From: Arsukibacterium sp. UBA3155
GTDB lineage: Bacteria; Pseudomonadota; Gammaproteobacteria; Enterobacterales; Alteromonadaceae
DNA: 64,000 bases
Reading direction: 5' to 3'
Assembly: GCA_002364615.1 (NCBI GenBank)
Contig: DEYP01000019.1
Location: 186,001 to 250,000 of the forward strand
Under the pieces are notes generated by a model. It saw only the letters and a program-made list of their open reading frames with translations, made no database searches and was not told where the DNA came from. Positions 54,530 through 64,000 of the stretch are shown here, piece after piece; position 1 is the stretch's first letter; every line of letters begins with the position of its first letter. The position numbers and the translations under genes are program-made.

Positions 54530-55042
54530 ATGATAATAATAATTCGTTGTTTTTGTTTGTTTTTTGTTTTAGGGGTAGGCCAGGTCGCGCATGCCAATGT
54601 GTATAAGTGCACGGCAGCCGATGGCAGCGTAGTCTTTCAGGGGGCAGCTTGTATTTCCGGTGATCAGGCCCAGATTGATATGCTGTTCGGTGAACAGGAA
54701 GCGAGTGAGCAAATACCTTTGCTGGAAGGGAGCTGGTGTGAGTTGGGTACCTCTGAGGTACTGGACGGCACCGTTTACCGGGATGAGACAATGAGTAAAA
54801 CCTGGATATTTGCTAAGCATCAGATGACCCAGCATATTCAGCAAGGACAGCGACAGGATACCTTCAATTATAATATCCGCCAGCAAACGGGTAATTTTGT
54901 GATTGATCACCCTGCTTTTGGCAGCGGTCAGGTAAGTTGGCGCGTGCGTCACCATACGGAACAAGAGCTTATTATTGCGGCGTATGGCAATTTTACCCAC
55001 CTGACGGCGGGTGAATGTAATGTTGCGGTCGCACGTAATTAA
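54530..55042 (+). CDS. DUF4124-type secreted protein
   Basis: 170 residues from the ATG at 54530. Signal peptide (RCFCLFFVLGVGQVAHA) then NVYKCTAADGSVVFQGAACISG, the DUF4124 start. The C-terminal 110 residues (LEGSWCELGTSEVLDG onward) look beta-rich and of lipocalin-like type; this is uncertain. Unknown role. 63 bp before proB. Confidence 0.75.
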   Translation: MIIIIRCFCLFFVLGVGQVAHANVYKCTAADGSVVFQGAACISGDQAQIDMLFGEQEASEQIPLLEGSWCELGTSEVLDGTVYRDETMSKTWIFAKHQMTQHIQQGQRQDTFNYNIRQQTGNFVIDHPAFGSGQVSWRVRHHTEQELIIAAYGNFTHLTAGECNVAVARN

Positions 55043-55105
55043 ATAACAATAGACATGTAGACGCCTAAATCGTAAGCTGCTGCCAGAGTTAAGCGGGAGG
55101 TTGTT

Positions 55106-56212
55106 ATGGCTTTTGCGTCCTGGCGTCGTATTGTTATCAAAGTAGGCAGTGCGTTAATTGCACCCTCTGCCCAGGGGTGTTCCACCCGCTATCTGTTAAG
55201 TATCGCGCATTTTATTGCACGGTGCCGTCTGGCTGATATCGAAGTGGTACTGGTCTCCTCCGGCAGTGTTGCTGCCGGGCGCAATGCCATTGTAGCCAAG
55301 CAACACCCTCTGCCAATTAATATTAAACAAGCCATGGCTGCAGTTGGCCAAAGCCGGATGATGGCCAGCTGGAGCCAGCTATTTGACTTTGACTGTGCCC
55401 AGATACTGCTAACCCATGATGATCTGCAAGACCGCCGCCGTTACCTGAATATTGACAATACACTGCGTACCCTGCTGGCCAATCAGGTGTTACCCATTGT
55501 CAATGAAAATGACTCTGTGGCCACCGCTGAATTAAAAGTGGGCGACAACGATAATCTGGCGGCATTGGTGGCCATCGTGGTGGATGCTGATGCACTGCTG
55601 ATCTGCTCTGATATTGATGGTTTGTATACGGCTAACCCCAGGTTGGTATCAGACGCGAGCCATATCGCTGAAGTGACACAAATTACTAAAGATATTTATG
55701 CCATGGCGGGTGGTAGTCATCATGCCATTGGCACCGGAGGTATGCATACCAAGATTCAAGCGGCGGATAAAGCCACCAAAGCCGGAATAGATACCCTGAT
55801 AATTAACGGTCAGGATGCCAGCAGTTTTACCCGGCTTCTTAACGGCGAGCCAACGGGTACCCGCTTTATCCGGCAACAGGAGCGGCTTAGCGCCAAAAAA
55901 CACTGGCTGTTAAATAGTTTGAAACAGCACGGGGCGGTGCACGTTGATGCCGGCGCCTGCGCCGCATTGCAGCAAAAAGGTGCCTCGCTGCTGGCCAGTG
56001 GTATTGTCAGTTGCTCCGGCAGCTTTGAAAAAGGTGATGCGGTACTGATCATAGGCCCAGAGCAACAGGAGCTGGCAAAGGGGATCAGTCAGTATAATTC
56101 GTACGAACTGACTAAAATACTGGGGCTGCACAGTGGCCAGATTGCCCCGGTGCTAGGATATTGTCCCAGTGAAGAGGTCATACACCGCAATGATTTAGTG
56201 CTGCTAAACTAA
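55106..56212 (+). CDS. proB: Glutamate 5-kinase
   Basis: 368 residues (367 in E. coli). It phosphorylates glutamate in proline synthesis. Kinase domain: VIKVGSALI, LVSSGSVAAGR, VNENDSVA, GDNDNLAALVA, GTGGMHTKIQAA. C-terminal PUA domain at about 275-360. proA does not follow; instead there is a GlpD-like oxidase 44 bp on. The GREEN-box Lys and Asp residues are all in place. Confidence 0.94.
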   Translation: MAFASWRRIVIKVGSALIAPSAQGCSTRYLLSIAHFIARCRLADIEVVLVSSGSVAAGRNAIVAKQHPLPINIKQAMAAVGQSRMMASWSQLFDFDCAQILLTHDDLQDRRRYLNIDNTLRTLLANQVLPIVNENDSVATAELKVGDNDNLAALVAIVVDADALLICSDIDGLYTANPRLVSDASHIAEVTQITKDIYAMAGGSHHAIGTGGMHTKIQAADKATKAGIDTLIINGQDASSFTRLLNGEPTGTRFIRQQERLSAKKHWLLNSLKQHGAVHVDAGACAALQQKGASLLASGIVSCSGSFEKGDAVLIIGPEQQELAKGISQYNSYELTKILGLHSGQIAPVLGYCPSEEVIHRNDLVLLN

Positions 56213-56256
56213 TCAGGTGCTTGCTGATTCACTTTACCCGGATAAAAGGAACGCTA

Positions 56257-57321
56257 ATGAAGCTGGCGATTGTAGGAGGGGGCATTAATGGTTTATCCAG
56301 TGCCTGGCAAATGGCACTGGCCGGCCATCAGGTAACCTTGTTTGAACGCGACACACTCATGGCGGCAACCAGCAGTGCATCGTCTAAATTACTGCACGGT
56401 GGGCTACGCTATCTGGAGCAGGGCGAGTTCCGCCTGGTAAGAGAAGCGCTGCAGGAGCGACGCTGGTGGCTGAAAAAAGCACCGCAGCTTACCCGGCGCC
56501 TGCCTATTCTTTATCCTATCTATGATGATTCGCGCCGGGCCCGCTGGCAACTGAAAATAGGCTTATGGCTATATGATACCTTTGCCGGACGCAAAGGCAT
56601 TGGTCGTCACCGCTGGTTAACGGCATCGCAGGCCTTACGTTGCTCTGCACATTTAAACGCCGATGGACTAAAAGGCGCTTATCTGTTTTTTGATGGCCAG
56701 ATGGACGATCAGAAACTGGGGCTGTGGATGGCTGCGCAATGTACCAAAGCCGGGGTGCAAATATGCGAACATGCCGAGGTGCTGCAGGTTGATACCGATG
56801 GCAGGGTTTTGCTGCACAGCGGCTGGCAACAATTTGACCGGGTAATTAATGTTGCGGGCCCCTGGAGTCAGCAGCTGTTAAAGCAGTCAGGTTTAGCTCA
56901 GCAGCCGCTGGATTTAGTGCGCGGCAGTCATTTACTGTTGCCGGCAATCAGTCGCTATGGTCATATGCTGGAGGTGCCCGGCGAAACACGTATCGTATTT
57001 GTGTTGCCCTATCAAGGCAATACGTTGCTGGGTACAACCGAGGTGCGGCAGCAACTGACTGATCCTATTACCTGCTCTGAAGCCGAGCGCGACTATCTGT
57101 TAAACGTGTATAACCATTATTTTCAGCCTAAAGCCACGCACACCAATGTACTGGCCAATTTTGCCGGCGTAAGGCCATTGCTTGGCGGCAGTGCGAATGC
57201 CAGCAACGCCAGTCGTGAGTATCAGCTTAGCTGGCAGGGACAACTGCTAACCGTATCGGGCGGTAAGTGGACTACCGCCCGGGCGCTAGGTAAGTCAGTG
57301 GCAATGCAGATTAAGCCGTAG
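56257..57321 (+). CDS. FAD-dependent oxidoreductase, short GlpD-like
   Basis: 354 residues from the ATG at 56257 (AAGGAA upstream). The DAO fold has FAD motif LAIVGGGINGLSSAWQMALAG, SSKLLHGGLRYLEQGEF and GGKWTTARALG, as in glycerol-3-phosphate dehydrogenase GlpD. It lacks the C-terminal helical domain of GlpD (about 500 residues), so it may be a soluble or specialised enzyme. It probably shares a transcript with proB, an unusual partner. Confidence 0.82.
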   Translation: MKLAIVGGGINGLSSAWQMALAGHQVTLFERDTLMAATSSASSKLLHGGLRYLEQGEFRLVREALQERRWWLKKAPQLTRRLPILYPIYDDSRRARWQLKIGLWLYDTFAGRKGIGRHRWLTASQALRCSAHLNADGLKGAYLFFDGQMDDQKLGLWMAAQCTKAGVQICEHAEVLQVDTDGRVLLHSGWQQFDRVINVAGPWSQQLLKQSGLAQQPLDLVRGSHLLLPAISRYGHMLEVPGETRIVFVLPYQGNTLLGTTEVRQQLTDPITCSEAERDYLLNVYNHYFQPKATHTNVLANFAGVRPLLGGSANASNASREYQLSWQGQLLTVSGGKWTTARALGKSVAMQIKP

Positions 57322-57325
57322 GGCT

Positions 57326-58645
57326 TTACAGGGTCAGCGCCAGGATTTTTGAGCGGCGCTGATAATTATACAATTGCTTTTTCTGGCTGGGTAAATCGTC
57401 TACCGTGACCAGCTCAAAGCCTTGCTCTAAAAACCAGTGAATGCTGCGGGTCGTCAGGGCAAATACTTTGTCATAGCGTCGCTGCCGTGCCTGCTGAATA
57501 ATATGCTTTAACAGCAAATAGCCCCGGTCGGCGTCGCGGTAATCGGGGTGTACCGCCAGGCAGGCAAACTCACCGACATTTTCATCAATGAACGGATATA
57601 ACGCGGCGCAGCCGATCACCAGACCATCGCGTTCTATCAGGGTAAAGTAGTCAATTTCCATTTCCAGCTGCTCGCGGGAACGGCGTACCAGCAGCCCTTG
57701 TTGCTCCAGCGGCCTGATTAAATCTAAAATACCGCCAATGTCCCGGATAGTTGCCCGGCGTAGCTTCTCTGCGGACTCGGTAACAATCTGGGTACCGATA
57801 CCATCGCGGGAGAATAATTCCTGCAGTAGCGCACCATCTTCATCGTAGCTGACCAAATGGCAGCGCGGCACGCCGCCGCGGGTGGCGGTGATGGCCGCAT
57901 GCAAAAAAGCCAGGGTGCCCGGACAGGCTGAGTTGTTTTCAGCCAGTTCCTCTAATATATTTTCAGCCTCATTTGGCATTAATTCGGCAATAATGTCACC
58001 ATCTGGCTCGGTTATGCCACCAACTTCGCTAAAACCAATCATTTTGTCGGCTTTTAATTTTATAGCCACCTGCGTGGCAATATCTTCGGCAGTTAAGTTA
58101 AAGCTTTCCCCGGTAACTGAAGCCGCTATCGGCCCCATTAACACTATGCCATTATGCTCCAGCTGACGTCTGATACCGGCTACGTCAATCCGCCGCACTT
58201 TGCCACTGTGGTAATAGTCAATGCCTTCATCAACGCCCAACGGCTGGGCAATAACAAAGTTACCGCTTATCACGTTTATCTGCGCGCCCTGCATAGGGGT
58301 ATTACTTAAACTCATCGACAAGCGGGCGGTAATATCCAGCTGCAGTGCGCCGGCAACCTGTTTAATCAGCTTAAATGAGTCATCATCGGTTACCCGTACC
58401 CGGTTGTGGTAGGTCGGCTCCAGGCCGGCTTGGCCCAATGCCTGATTAATTTGCGGCCTGGCGCCATACACCAGCACAATTTTTATACCCAGGCTGTTAA
58501 GCAGGGCAACATCATTGATAATGCTACGAAAACCAGGTTGGGTAATGGCTTCGCCGCCCAGCATCACCACAAAGGTTTTACCACGGTGAGCGTTAACATA
58601 GGGGGCAGACTGGCGAAAACCGGAGACAAGTTCAGTAGTGCGCAC
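57326..58645 (-). CDS. argA: Amino-acid N-acetyltransferase (N-acetylglutamate synthase)
   Basis: 439 residues (443 in E. coli). N-terminal amino-acid-kinase-like domain ([19 protein letters not shown]) that binds arginine, C-terminal GNAT domain ([32 protein letters not shown]). It makes N-acetylglutamate, the first step to arginine. Convergent with the GlpD-like gene. A convincing ArgR box pair was not found in the 223 bp upstream. Confidence 0.96.
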   Translation of the reverse strand: MRTTELVSGFRQSAPYVNAHRGKTFVVMLGGEAITQPGFRSIINDVALLNSLGIKIVLVYGARPQINQALGQAGLEPTYHNRVRVTDDDSFKLIKQVAGALQLDITARLSMSLSNTPMQGAQINVISGNFVIAQPLGVDEGIDYYHSGKVRRIDVAGIRRQLEHNGIVLMGPIAASVTGESFNLTAEDIATQVAIKLKADKMIGFSEVGGITEPDGDIIAELMPNEAENILEELAENNSACPGTLAFLHAAITATRGGVPRCHLVSYDEDGALLQELFSRDGIGTQIVTESAEKLRRATIRDIGGILDLIRPLEQQGLLVRRSREQLEMEIDYFTLIERDGLVIGCAALYPFIDENVGEFACLAVHPDYRDADRGYLLLKHIIQQARQRRYDKVFALTTRSIHWFLEQGFELVTVDDLPSQKKQLYNYQRRSKILALTL

Positions 58646-58868
58646 GGGTAAGGGACTTCCTTTTGCTTAAGAATTAACTGTATAGGTTATAAAGATGGCA
58701 GTAAGCTGACAAAAAGCCAAATTTAGCGGCAGTAAAATCAGCATTTTAGGCGTATTTTGTATTATTATCTACATTTTTAGCATATCTATTCTTATTTTGG
58801 GCTGCGTTTCCTGAAAATCACTCTGACCCTTTTTTTCTTTTTTTCTGACCCCTTTTTTCAGATGGCAA

Positions 58869-60017
58869 TTAACCGAGGATAATATGCGGCAAAAAACGCG
58901 AGCTGTCTTTAGTGATTAAGCTGTTATCTTCGCGAATACAAATACCGGCGGCGCTATCGCCGACCACCCAGCTGCCAATTAAGGTGTAGCTGTCGCCAAA
59001 CTTTGGCAGTGGCGCCAGGGCCTGGCGAATATAGCCGTTGTCGGTGTAAGGGCCGTCTTCTTTTATGCGCTGGCCGCTGGCAGTCACCAGCTCAATATTG
59101 GCGCCTTCCCGCGAGAACAATGGCTTTTTCACCCAACCGGGTTCTATCTCGCGGTTATCGGCAAAAAAAGCGGGCAATAAATTAGGGTGGCCCTGATATT
59201 TTTTCCACAGCAGCGGCAAAATTCCTTTGTTAGATAACAACAGCTTCCAGCTGGGTTCCAGCCATTGGGTTTTGCTGGTTAAAATGGTGCTGGCAAAATC
59301 TTCCTGCAGCATAAATTCCCACGGGTACAGCTTGAACAGGCCATTTACCGGATAGCCATCGAGATCGACCAGTTGGCCGTCCATATCGCCCAGTTGTTCC
59401 AGCTGAATATAGCGGCAATCGAGGCCTGCCTGTAGCGCAATGTCCATCAGATAGTCGACAGTGCCTTTGTCTTCGATGCTTTCGGTAACGCTGCTAAAAT
59501 AAAACGGCTGAGCCAATGGTAGCTGGGCGAAAGCCTGCTCCAGCTTGTCCTGTACCGAGTTAAACTGATCGCTTCCCTGCGGCAACTGGCCCTGCATCAG
59601 TTGATCTTCCAGCCAGACCCACTGGAAAAACCCGGTTTCAAATAACGAGGTGGGGGTGTCGTAGTTCAGTTCCAGCAGTTTAGCCGGGCCAGTACCCTGA
59701 TAACTAAAGTCCATCCGACCGTACAAATGTGGCTCGCCACTGCGCCAGCTCGTGGCAATAAAATCCCAGAACCGCTCTGGAATAGCGAGTTGCTTTAGTA
59801 ATTGCTCATCGGCCAGAATATCCGGCACCAAATCCAGGGCCATCTGGTGCAGTTCTTCGGTCGGTGCTTCTAAATCCTGCTCAATTTGCTGCAAGCTAAA
59901 CTGGTAGTAGGCGCTTTCGTCCCAGTATTGTTCATTGTCGATGGTATGAAATTCAAAGCCCACGCTGCTGGCAAAGTCTTGCCAGCCAGGACGGGGCGCA
60001 ATACTGTGTCGTTTCAC
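58869..60017 (-). CDS. Glutathionylspermidine synthase-like ATP-grasp protein
   Basis: 382 residues of the YgiC/YjfC family: FHTIDNEQYWDESAYYQF, then LYGRMDFSYQ, LELNYDTPTSLFE (metal and substrate) and KKPLFSREGANIEL. Members resemble the synthetase half of Gsp but their product is not settled; they join an amine to a peptide-like acid. It is last in an operon with DUF1190 and DUF350 proteins, as for YjfL-M-C of E. coli. Confidence 0.88.
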   Translation of the reverse strand: MKRHSIAPRPGWQDFASSVGFEFHTIDNEQYWDESAYYQFSLQQIEQDLEAPTEELHQMALDLVPDILADEQLLKQLAIPERFWDFIATSWRSGEPHLYGRMDFSYQGTGPAKLLELNYDTPTSLFETGFFQWVWLEDQLMQGQLPQGSDQFNSVQDKLEQAFAQLPLAQPFYFSSVTESIEDKGTVDYLMDIALQAGLDCRYIQLEQLGDMDGQLVDLDGYPVNGLFKLYPWEFMLQEDFASTILTSKTQWLEPSWKLLLSNKGILPLLWKKYQGHPNLLPAFFADNREIEPGWVKKPLFSREGANIELVTASGQRIKEDGPYTDNGYIRQALAPLPKFGDSYTLIGSWVVGDSAAGICIREDNSLITKDSSRFLPHIILG

Positions 60018-60022
60018 TTAAT

Positions 60023-60637
60023 TCAGCCTCCGTAGCTGCGATTAGCGCTACGCTGCGCTGCCTGGGCACCAAAGCCGCCTCGTCTTGCTAAGGCAGCAGG
60101 CTTTGGCTGCACGGCCGAGGGCCGGATATTGGTCGTGCCGGGCTGGCTTGCTACGGCAGTATTGGTTGCAGTACGAAAGGTATTGCGGTCGTCGCGCGAC
60201 TTATACAATGGTTGGGTTGGCACGGTGTTACGGCCGGTTGAGCCAGTGGTTTGCTGGCTGGTGACCTGGCCACTGCCCGCGGCTAAGCCACCACGGTTTA
60301 GCATTTGACCGGCCATAAAGCCCATCATCATTGGCATAAAAAAACTGCCCTGCTGGTGTTGCTCCGGCGCGGTTTCACATTGGCCAGCACCAAAATCGGC
60401 TTCACATTCCTGCTTATTGGCGTAGCGTGGGGCCACTTTCGGGTGTAATTGTTCCGCTTCAGCAAAGGCTGCCTGACACTGGGCCGGCGGATTATAAAAT
60501 GCAGCGCACTCATCAGGGGTACTGAATACCTGAGCGGTTACTTCTTTTTCAGCACAGCCGTTCAAAACCAGACCAGCGGCTGGCAGCATAAAAATCAGGG
60601 CAGCTTTATGGCTGCGTTTGCTTGGGGGTAATTTCAT
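60023..60637 (-). CDS. DUF1190 (YgiB-like) lipoprotein
   Basis: 204 residues. Basic start KLPPSKRSHKAALIFMLPAAG, lipobox-like LNGCAE, then YgiB motifs DECAAFYNPPAQCQAAFAEA and PRYANKQECEADFGAGQC. The C-terminal half is low-complexity (Gly/Ser/Thr/Asn-rich). Between the DUF350 and the ATP-grasp genes; 5-bp spacing to the latter. Confidence 0.85.
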   Translation of the reverse strand: MKLPPSKRSHKAALIFMLPAAGLVLNGCAEKEVTAQVFSTPDECAAFYNPPAQCQAAFAEAEQLHPKVAPRYANKQECEADFGAGQCETAPEQHQQGSFFMPMMMGFMAGQMLNRGGLAAGSGQVTSQQTTGSTGRNTVPTQPLYKSRDDRNTFRTATNTAVASQPGTTNIRPSAVQPKPAALARRGGFGAQAAQRSANRSYGG

Positions 60638-60647
60638 CGGCTACTCC

Positions 60648-61076
60648 TTAATAACTCATACAGGCGGCATTTAACATGCCCACTGTAATTGAACAGCCGG
60701 CTGAGAAAACACCGGCAGCTAACTCACCCTGGGTAATACGTTGCGGCAGTTGTTTAAGGGCAGCGCTGCTTAGCAGAAATGTCAGCACCTGAACGACCAA
60801 TGCCACGCCGCCCCAAATGGCACAATCAAGCAATGACAAGGAGTGGGTAATAGCGCTGCTAAGTGGCCAGGCAAAACCCACCAGGGCGCCGGCAAAGGCG
60901 ATGGCAGCAGCAGGGTTATTAGCGCGGATAAGCGCAAACTCATCGTGCGGGGTTACCCAGGTGTACAACCTGACAAATACCAGTAGCAGCACGACGGCCA
61001 GGGCAAAATAAGCTAAAAAGGAGGGAATGCCCGCCAAAGAGCCTAATGCGGTGTTTAACATGGGGTTGGCTGACAT
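60648..61076 (-). CDS. DUF350 membrane protein (YjfL-like)
   Basis: 142 residues, four membrane helices with the pattern NNPAAAIAFAGALVGFAWPLS and GVFSAGCSITVGMLNAACM. First gene of the operon with DUF1190 and ATP-grasp proteins; this trio is widely conserved and thought to act at the membrane. Confidence 0.87.
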   Translation of the reverse strand: MSANPMLNTALGSLAGIPSFLAYFALAVVLLLVFVRLYTWVTPHDEFALIRANNPAAAIAFAGALVGFAWPLSSAITHSLSLLDCAIWGGVALVVQVLTFLLSSAALKQLPQRITQGELAAGVFSAGCSITVGMLNAACMSY

Positions 61077-61274
61077 AACGAGTCCTGCGATTAATTGCCT
61101 GCGCTGATCCTGCGCAAAAAGCCAACGTAATTCAAGTAAAACCGTATTCAGCTGACGACTTTACCTTTTGTCGCAGCCTGGCAGCGGGTTAACCTGCCTT
61201 GCTTTACAACGGGGGTAGAGTTTTACACTCTGATTATATTTACAACAATAATAGCTATTATCCAAGGAACTCAT

Positions 61275-63341
61275 ATGAACAAAGTATCTGCCCTGGCTTT
61301 AGGCGTAGCCTTATCGCTTGGTCTGGCCGCCTGCAGCCAGCCGGTTGCCACTGACACCACTCAACCGCAGGCTGAACAAGCGGCTCCAGCCTTAAGTTCG
61401 GGCATTAACCCGGCTAACATGGACTCTACCGTTGCGCCGCAGCAGGATTTTTTCCGCTACGTAAATGGTAACTGGCTAAGCAGTACCGATATTCCGGCAG
61501 ATAAAGCACGCTGGGGCAGTTTCGATGAGCTTAGAGAAAACGCCGAAAAACAAGTGTTAGCCATTATTCAGGAGCTGGCGGCCACCAGCCACGCACCGGG
61601 TTCTGATAGTCAGAAAATGGCGGACTTATATCGCTCTTACCTTGACGAAGCACGGATTAATGCACTGGGGCTAACACCGCTGCAGGGTGAGATTAGCCGG
61701 ATAGAAAACGTAAGTAACAGCGCTGAATTAAGCCAGTACTGGGGTGAAAACCAACGGTATCGGTTTGGTACGCCGTTAGCGGTTTATGTGGGCCAGGATC
61801 AACGCCAATCTGATCAATATATTACCGGCGCCAGCCAGGCCGGGCTGGGTATGCCTGATCGCGACTACTACATAAAAGACGACGAGCGCAGCAAAGTGTT
61901 ACTGGCGCAGTACGGTGCCTTTATTGAAACGCTGTGGCAGCTGGCGGGTTGGGATAACGCCGGGCAGGCGGCTGAAAATATTCTGGCCATCGAAACCAGG
62001 CTGGCTAAAGCACAATGGAGCCGGATCCAAAACCGCGACCGCAATGCCACCTACAATAAACTAACCAAAGCAGAGCTGGCCGCACTGGCGCCAGGTTTCG
62101 ACTGGACCACATTTTTAGCCGCGGCCAATCTGAATGATATTGAGCATATTGTGGTGCGCCAACCGAGCTATTTTGAAGCTTTTGCCAAAATTCAGGCCGA
62201 GGTGCCGCTGGCTCAGTGGCAACAGTACCTGAAATTTCATTTGTTGCGGGCCAATGCCAACAACCTGAGCGAGCCTTTTGTTAACGCCAGCTTTGATTTT
62301 TACGGCCGCACGCTAAGTGGCCTACAAGAGCAGCGCACCCGGGAAAAGCGTGCAGTAAGCACGGTAGAAAGTAATCTGGGCTTTATGGTAGGCAAAGAGT
62401 ATGTTGCACGGCATTTTCAGCCTGAAGCTAAAGCACGTATGGATGAAATGATTGAAAATCTGCGCCTTGCTTTTAAAGAAGCCATTAACGATCTGGAATG
62501 GATGAGCCCGCAAACCAAAGTAGAAGCGCAAGCCAAACTGGCCAAATTTAATACCAAAATTGGTTACCCGGATGTCTGGCGCGATTACCAGTGCCTGACC
62601 ATTGCCGCTGATGATTTGATGGGCAACCTGCGCCGCAGTGCGGAGTGCGAATATCAGCGCATGACAGACCGGCTGGGACAACCGGTAAACCGTGATGAGT
62701 GGGGCATGACACCGCAAACGGTAAATGCCTATTACAGTTCTACCATGAACGAAATTGTGTTTCCGGCTGCAATCTTACAACCGCCTTTCTTTAATGTTGA
62801 TGCCGATGATGCCGTTAACTACGGGGCAATTGGCGGAGTTATCGGCCACGAATTTACCCATGGCTTTGATGATCAGGGGCGGCGCTCCGATGGTGAAGGT
62901 AACCTGCGCGACTGGTGGGTACCGGAAGATGAAAGCCAGTTCCGCGAGCGGGCGCAGCGGATGATTGATCAGTACAGCAACTTTAATCCCATTGACGATT
63001 TGCGCTTGCAAGGCGCGTTAGGCCTGGGTGAAAACATTGCCGATTTAGGCGGCCTAACCGTGTCTTATAAAGCGTATCAAAACGCCACTAAAGGTCAGCC
63101 CGCGGCAACGATTGATGGTTTTACGCCAGAGCAGCGGTTTTTTATGGGCTGGGCCCAGGTTTGGCGGATAAAATTCCGGGACGAAGCACTGCGTCAGCAA
63201 GTGATCACCGGGCCACATTCACCGGGTATGTATCGGGTATTAGGGGTACTATCGAATATGCCGGAGTTTTATCAGGCATTTGACGTGAAACCCGGCGATG
63301 CCATGTACCGGGAAGAGGATGTCCGGGTAAAAATCTGGTAA
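61275..63341 (+). CDS. M13 family metalloendopeptidase (PepO-like), lipoprotein
   Basis: 688 residues with lipobox LAACSQ. Zinc motif HEFTHGFDDQGR (HExxH) and the third ligand in ENIADLGGLTVSYKA. NAYYSSTMNEIVFPAAILQPPFF is also typical of neprilysin-like enzymes. It should degrade peptides in the periplasm. Monocistronic. Confidence 0.95.
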   Translation: MNKVSALALGVALSLGLAACSQPVATDTTQPQAEQAAPALSSGINPANMDSTVAPQQDFFRYVNGNWLSSTDIPADKARWGSFDELRENAEKQVLAIIQELAATSHAPGSDSQKMADLYRSYLDEARINALGLTPLQGEISRIENVSNSAELSQYWGENQRYRFGTPLAVYVGQDQRQSDQYITGASQAGLGMPDRDYYIKDDERSKVLLAQYGAFIETLWQLAGWDNAGQAAENILAIETRLAKAQWSRIQNRDRNATYNKLTKAELAALAPGFDWTTFLAAANLNDIEHIVVRQPSYFEAFAKIQAEVPLAQWQQYLKFHLLRANANNLSEPFVNASFDFYGRTLSGLQEQRTREKRAVSTVESNLGFMVGKEYVARHFQPEAKARMDEMIENLRLAFKEAINDLEWMSPQTKVEAQAKLAKFNTKIGYPDVWRDYQCLTIAADDLMGNLRRSAECEYQRMTDRLGQPVNRDEWGMTPQTVNAYYSSTMNEIVFPAAILQPPFFNVDADDAVNYGAIGGVIGHEFTHGFDDQGRRSDGEGNLRDWWVPEDESQFRERAQRMIDQYSNFNPIDDLRLQGALGLGENIADLGGLTVSYKAYQNATKGQPAATIDGFTPEQRFFMGWAQVWRIKFRDEALRQQVITGPHSPGMYRVLGVLSNMPEFYQAFDVKPGDAMYREEDVRVKIW

Positions 63342-63393
63342 GTTAACAAAACAATCAGGGCTGCTATGCAGCCCTTTTTTTTAAATTGCCCAG

Positions 63394-64000
63394 CTAAGGC
63401 ATTGGTGCAGCCTGCGCTTCATTGTTATAACGCTCTAGTAAGGCGTCAATTTGTTGCATCAACAGCCCACTGTTTGGCAGGGCCTGGCGTAACCATAAAA
63501 ACATTTCAATGCTATCGAGTATATGATAATTCAGCTGGTGTTCGCTCTCTGGCGGCATAGCATGGCGATAACTTAAGAAATATTCGCCTCTGTCCAGTTG
63601 TAAGGCTTCGATGCCTAACCGATGCTGCTCTATCTGGACCAGCTGGCGAATTAAGCCATTGCCAGGTTCTAACTTTTCACGCAGACCGCCATATGTATAG
63701 CCGCTCATTACAATCAGCCGGCTGTTATTTAAATCACTGAGTTGACGAACCGGCTGTGTACCTGGTTGCCAGTAAACCGCTAATTCCATCATCGCGACAG
63801 GTTGTGCAGAACGCAGGTAAAGGTGTTGTTGGGTCAGCACTGAACTGATGACCATCGCCAGATCCAGACCACCTTCATTTAGCAAATTGATCATCCGCCG
63901 GTTGGGGTACTGCTGGGCACGCATTTCTAGCTGCAGATCTTGCATCACGCGTTGCAATAATGCTGCTAATTCACCTTCTGCTAAGCCGGGCGCAGTTTCA
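63394..64000 (-). CDS. Periplasmic binding-protein-like, C-terminal part
   Basis: The frame is open past the right edge, so the N-terminus is outside. Contains about 200 residues: GELAALLQRVMQDLQLEM, NLLNEGGLDLAMVISSV, then LNNSRLIVMSGYTYGGLRE. The pattern is that of SBP family 3 proteins without transport partners, similar in type to the one at 38.3 kb. Ligand unknown. Confidence 0.7.
   Translation of the reverse strand, partial: ETAPGLAEGELAALLQRVMQDLQLEMRAQQYPNRRMINLLNEGGLDLAMVISSVLTQQHLYLRSAQPVAMMELAVYWQPGTQPVRQLSDLNNSRLIVMSGYTYGGLREKLEPGNGLIRQLVQIEQHRLGIEALQLDRGEYFLSYRHAMPPESEHQLNYHILDSIEMFLWLRQALPNSGLLMQQIDALLERYNNEAQAAPMP

Noticed and set aside
54406-55000. Minus-strand frames of 68-143 residues opposite the second DUF4124 gene
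   Set aside because: Shadows of the plus-strand gene, which has signal peptide and family motif.
58741-58800. ArgR box upstream of argA
   Set aside because: AT-rich stretches resemble half-sites, but none gives the symmetric 14-bp core with correct spacing.
1-64000. tRNA, rRNA, CRISPR, prophage or transposase genes
   Set aside because: None found on reading both strands; the only repeat structures are the small elements listed.

Overview
The window is a dense chromosomal stretch of a gammaproteobacterium. Gene content and protein style (ilvGM-D-A with an attenuator, SpeA next to SpeE, ArfA, classical ArgA, long Alteromonadales-type TonB receptor, SonM/SonA-like borosin genes) suggest an Alteromonadales-like organism close to Rheinheimera, Alishewanella or Arsukibacterium. 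This placement is inference from protein character, not from a marker gene. No rRNA, tRNA, CRISPR array, prophage or intact insertion sequence was seen.

Layout. 1-1.6 kb: end of the sulfate reduction genes (cysI fragment, cysH). 1.6-5.6 kb: a MscS-type channel, then ahpC and ahpF. 5.6-7.4 kb (minus): an ECF sigma factor, a one-TM partner and a PDZ protein in overlapping reading frames. 7.5-10.2 kb (minus): a three-gene locus made of a 68-aa borosin-type precursor, a TPR-GGDEF diguanylate cyclase and a borosin alpha-N-methyltransferase. I regard this as the most interesting system in the window. 10.5-13.5 kb: cysG, cysQ, rsuA. 13.6-19 kb: secreted and lipid-anchored envelope proteins (DUF3015, DUF4105, a CsgG-like/DUF4810/DUF799 lipoprotein operon, a YeaQ-type membrane protein). 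19.2-25.7 kb: DUF1289 gene, then the branched-chain amino acid operon ilvL-G-M-D-A with a readable attenuator and two small mosaic repeats. 25.7-28.6 kb: arfA with a terminator inside the coding region, two small genes of unknown role on the other strand, and three tandem paralogous membrane proteins. 28.6-33.8 kb: yjjX, a four-gene cluster (His-motif membrane protein, FabH/DarB-like ketosynthase, haem-oxygenase-like diiron oxidase, unknown protein) and an APC permease. 34-40.6 kb: DUF883-like protein, S9 peptidase, GNAT protein, an unusual Nramp homologue, a periplasmic binding protein and an exported unknown. 40.7-43 kb: ilvIH. 43-50.2 kb: cnoX (ybbN), a methyltransferase, two YihG-like acyltransferases, speA and speE. 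50.3-58.6 kb: DUF4124 proteins, TonB receptor, OmpA lipoprotein, proB, a short GlpD-like oxidase, argA. 58.9-61 kb: ATP-grasp/DUF1190/DUF350 operon. 61.3-64 kb: M13 peptidase and the C-terminal part of a binding protein that runs off the window.

Together the metabolic genes cover sulfate assimilation (reduction, sirohaem, PAP turnover), two acetolactate synthase isozymes, entry steps to arginine and proline, and polyamine synthesis. The accessory content is concentrated in 5.6-10.2 kb and 25.7-33.8 kb.
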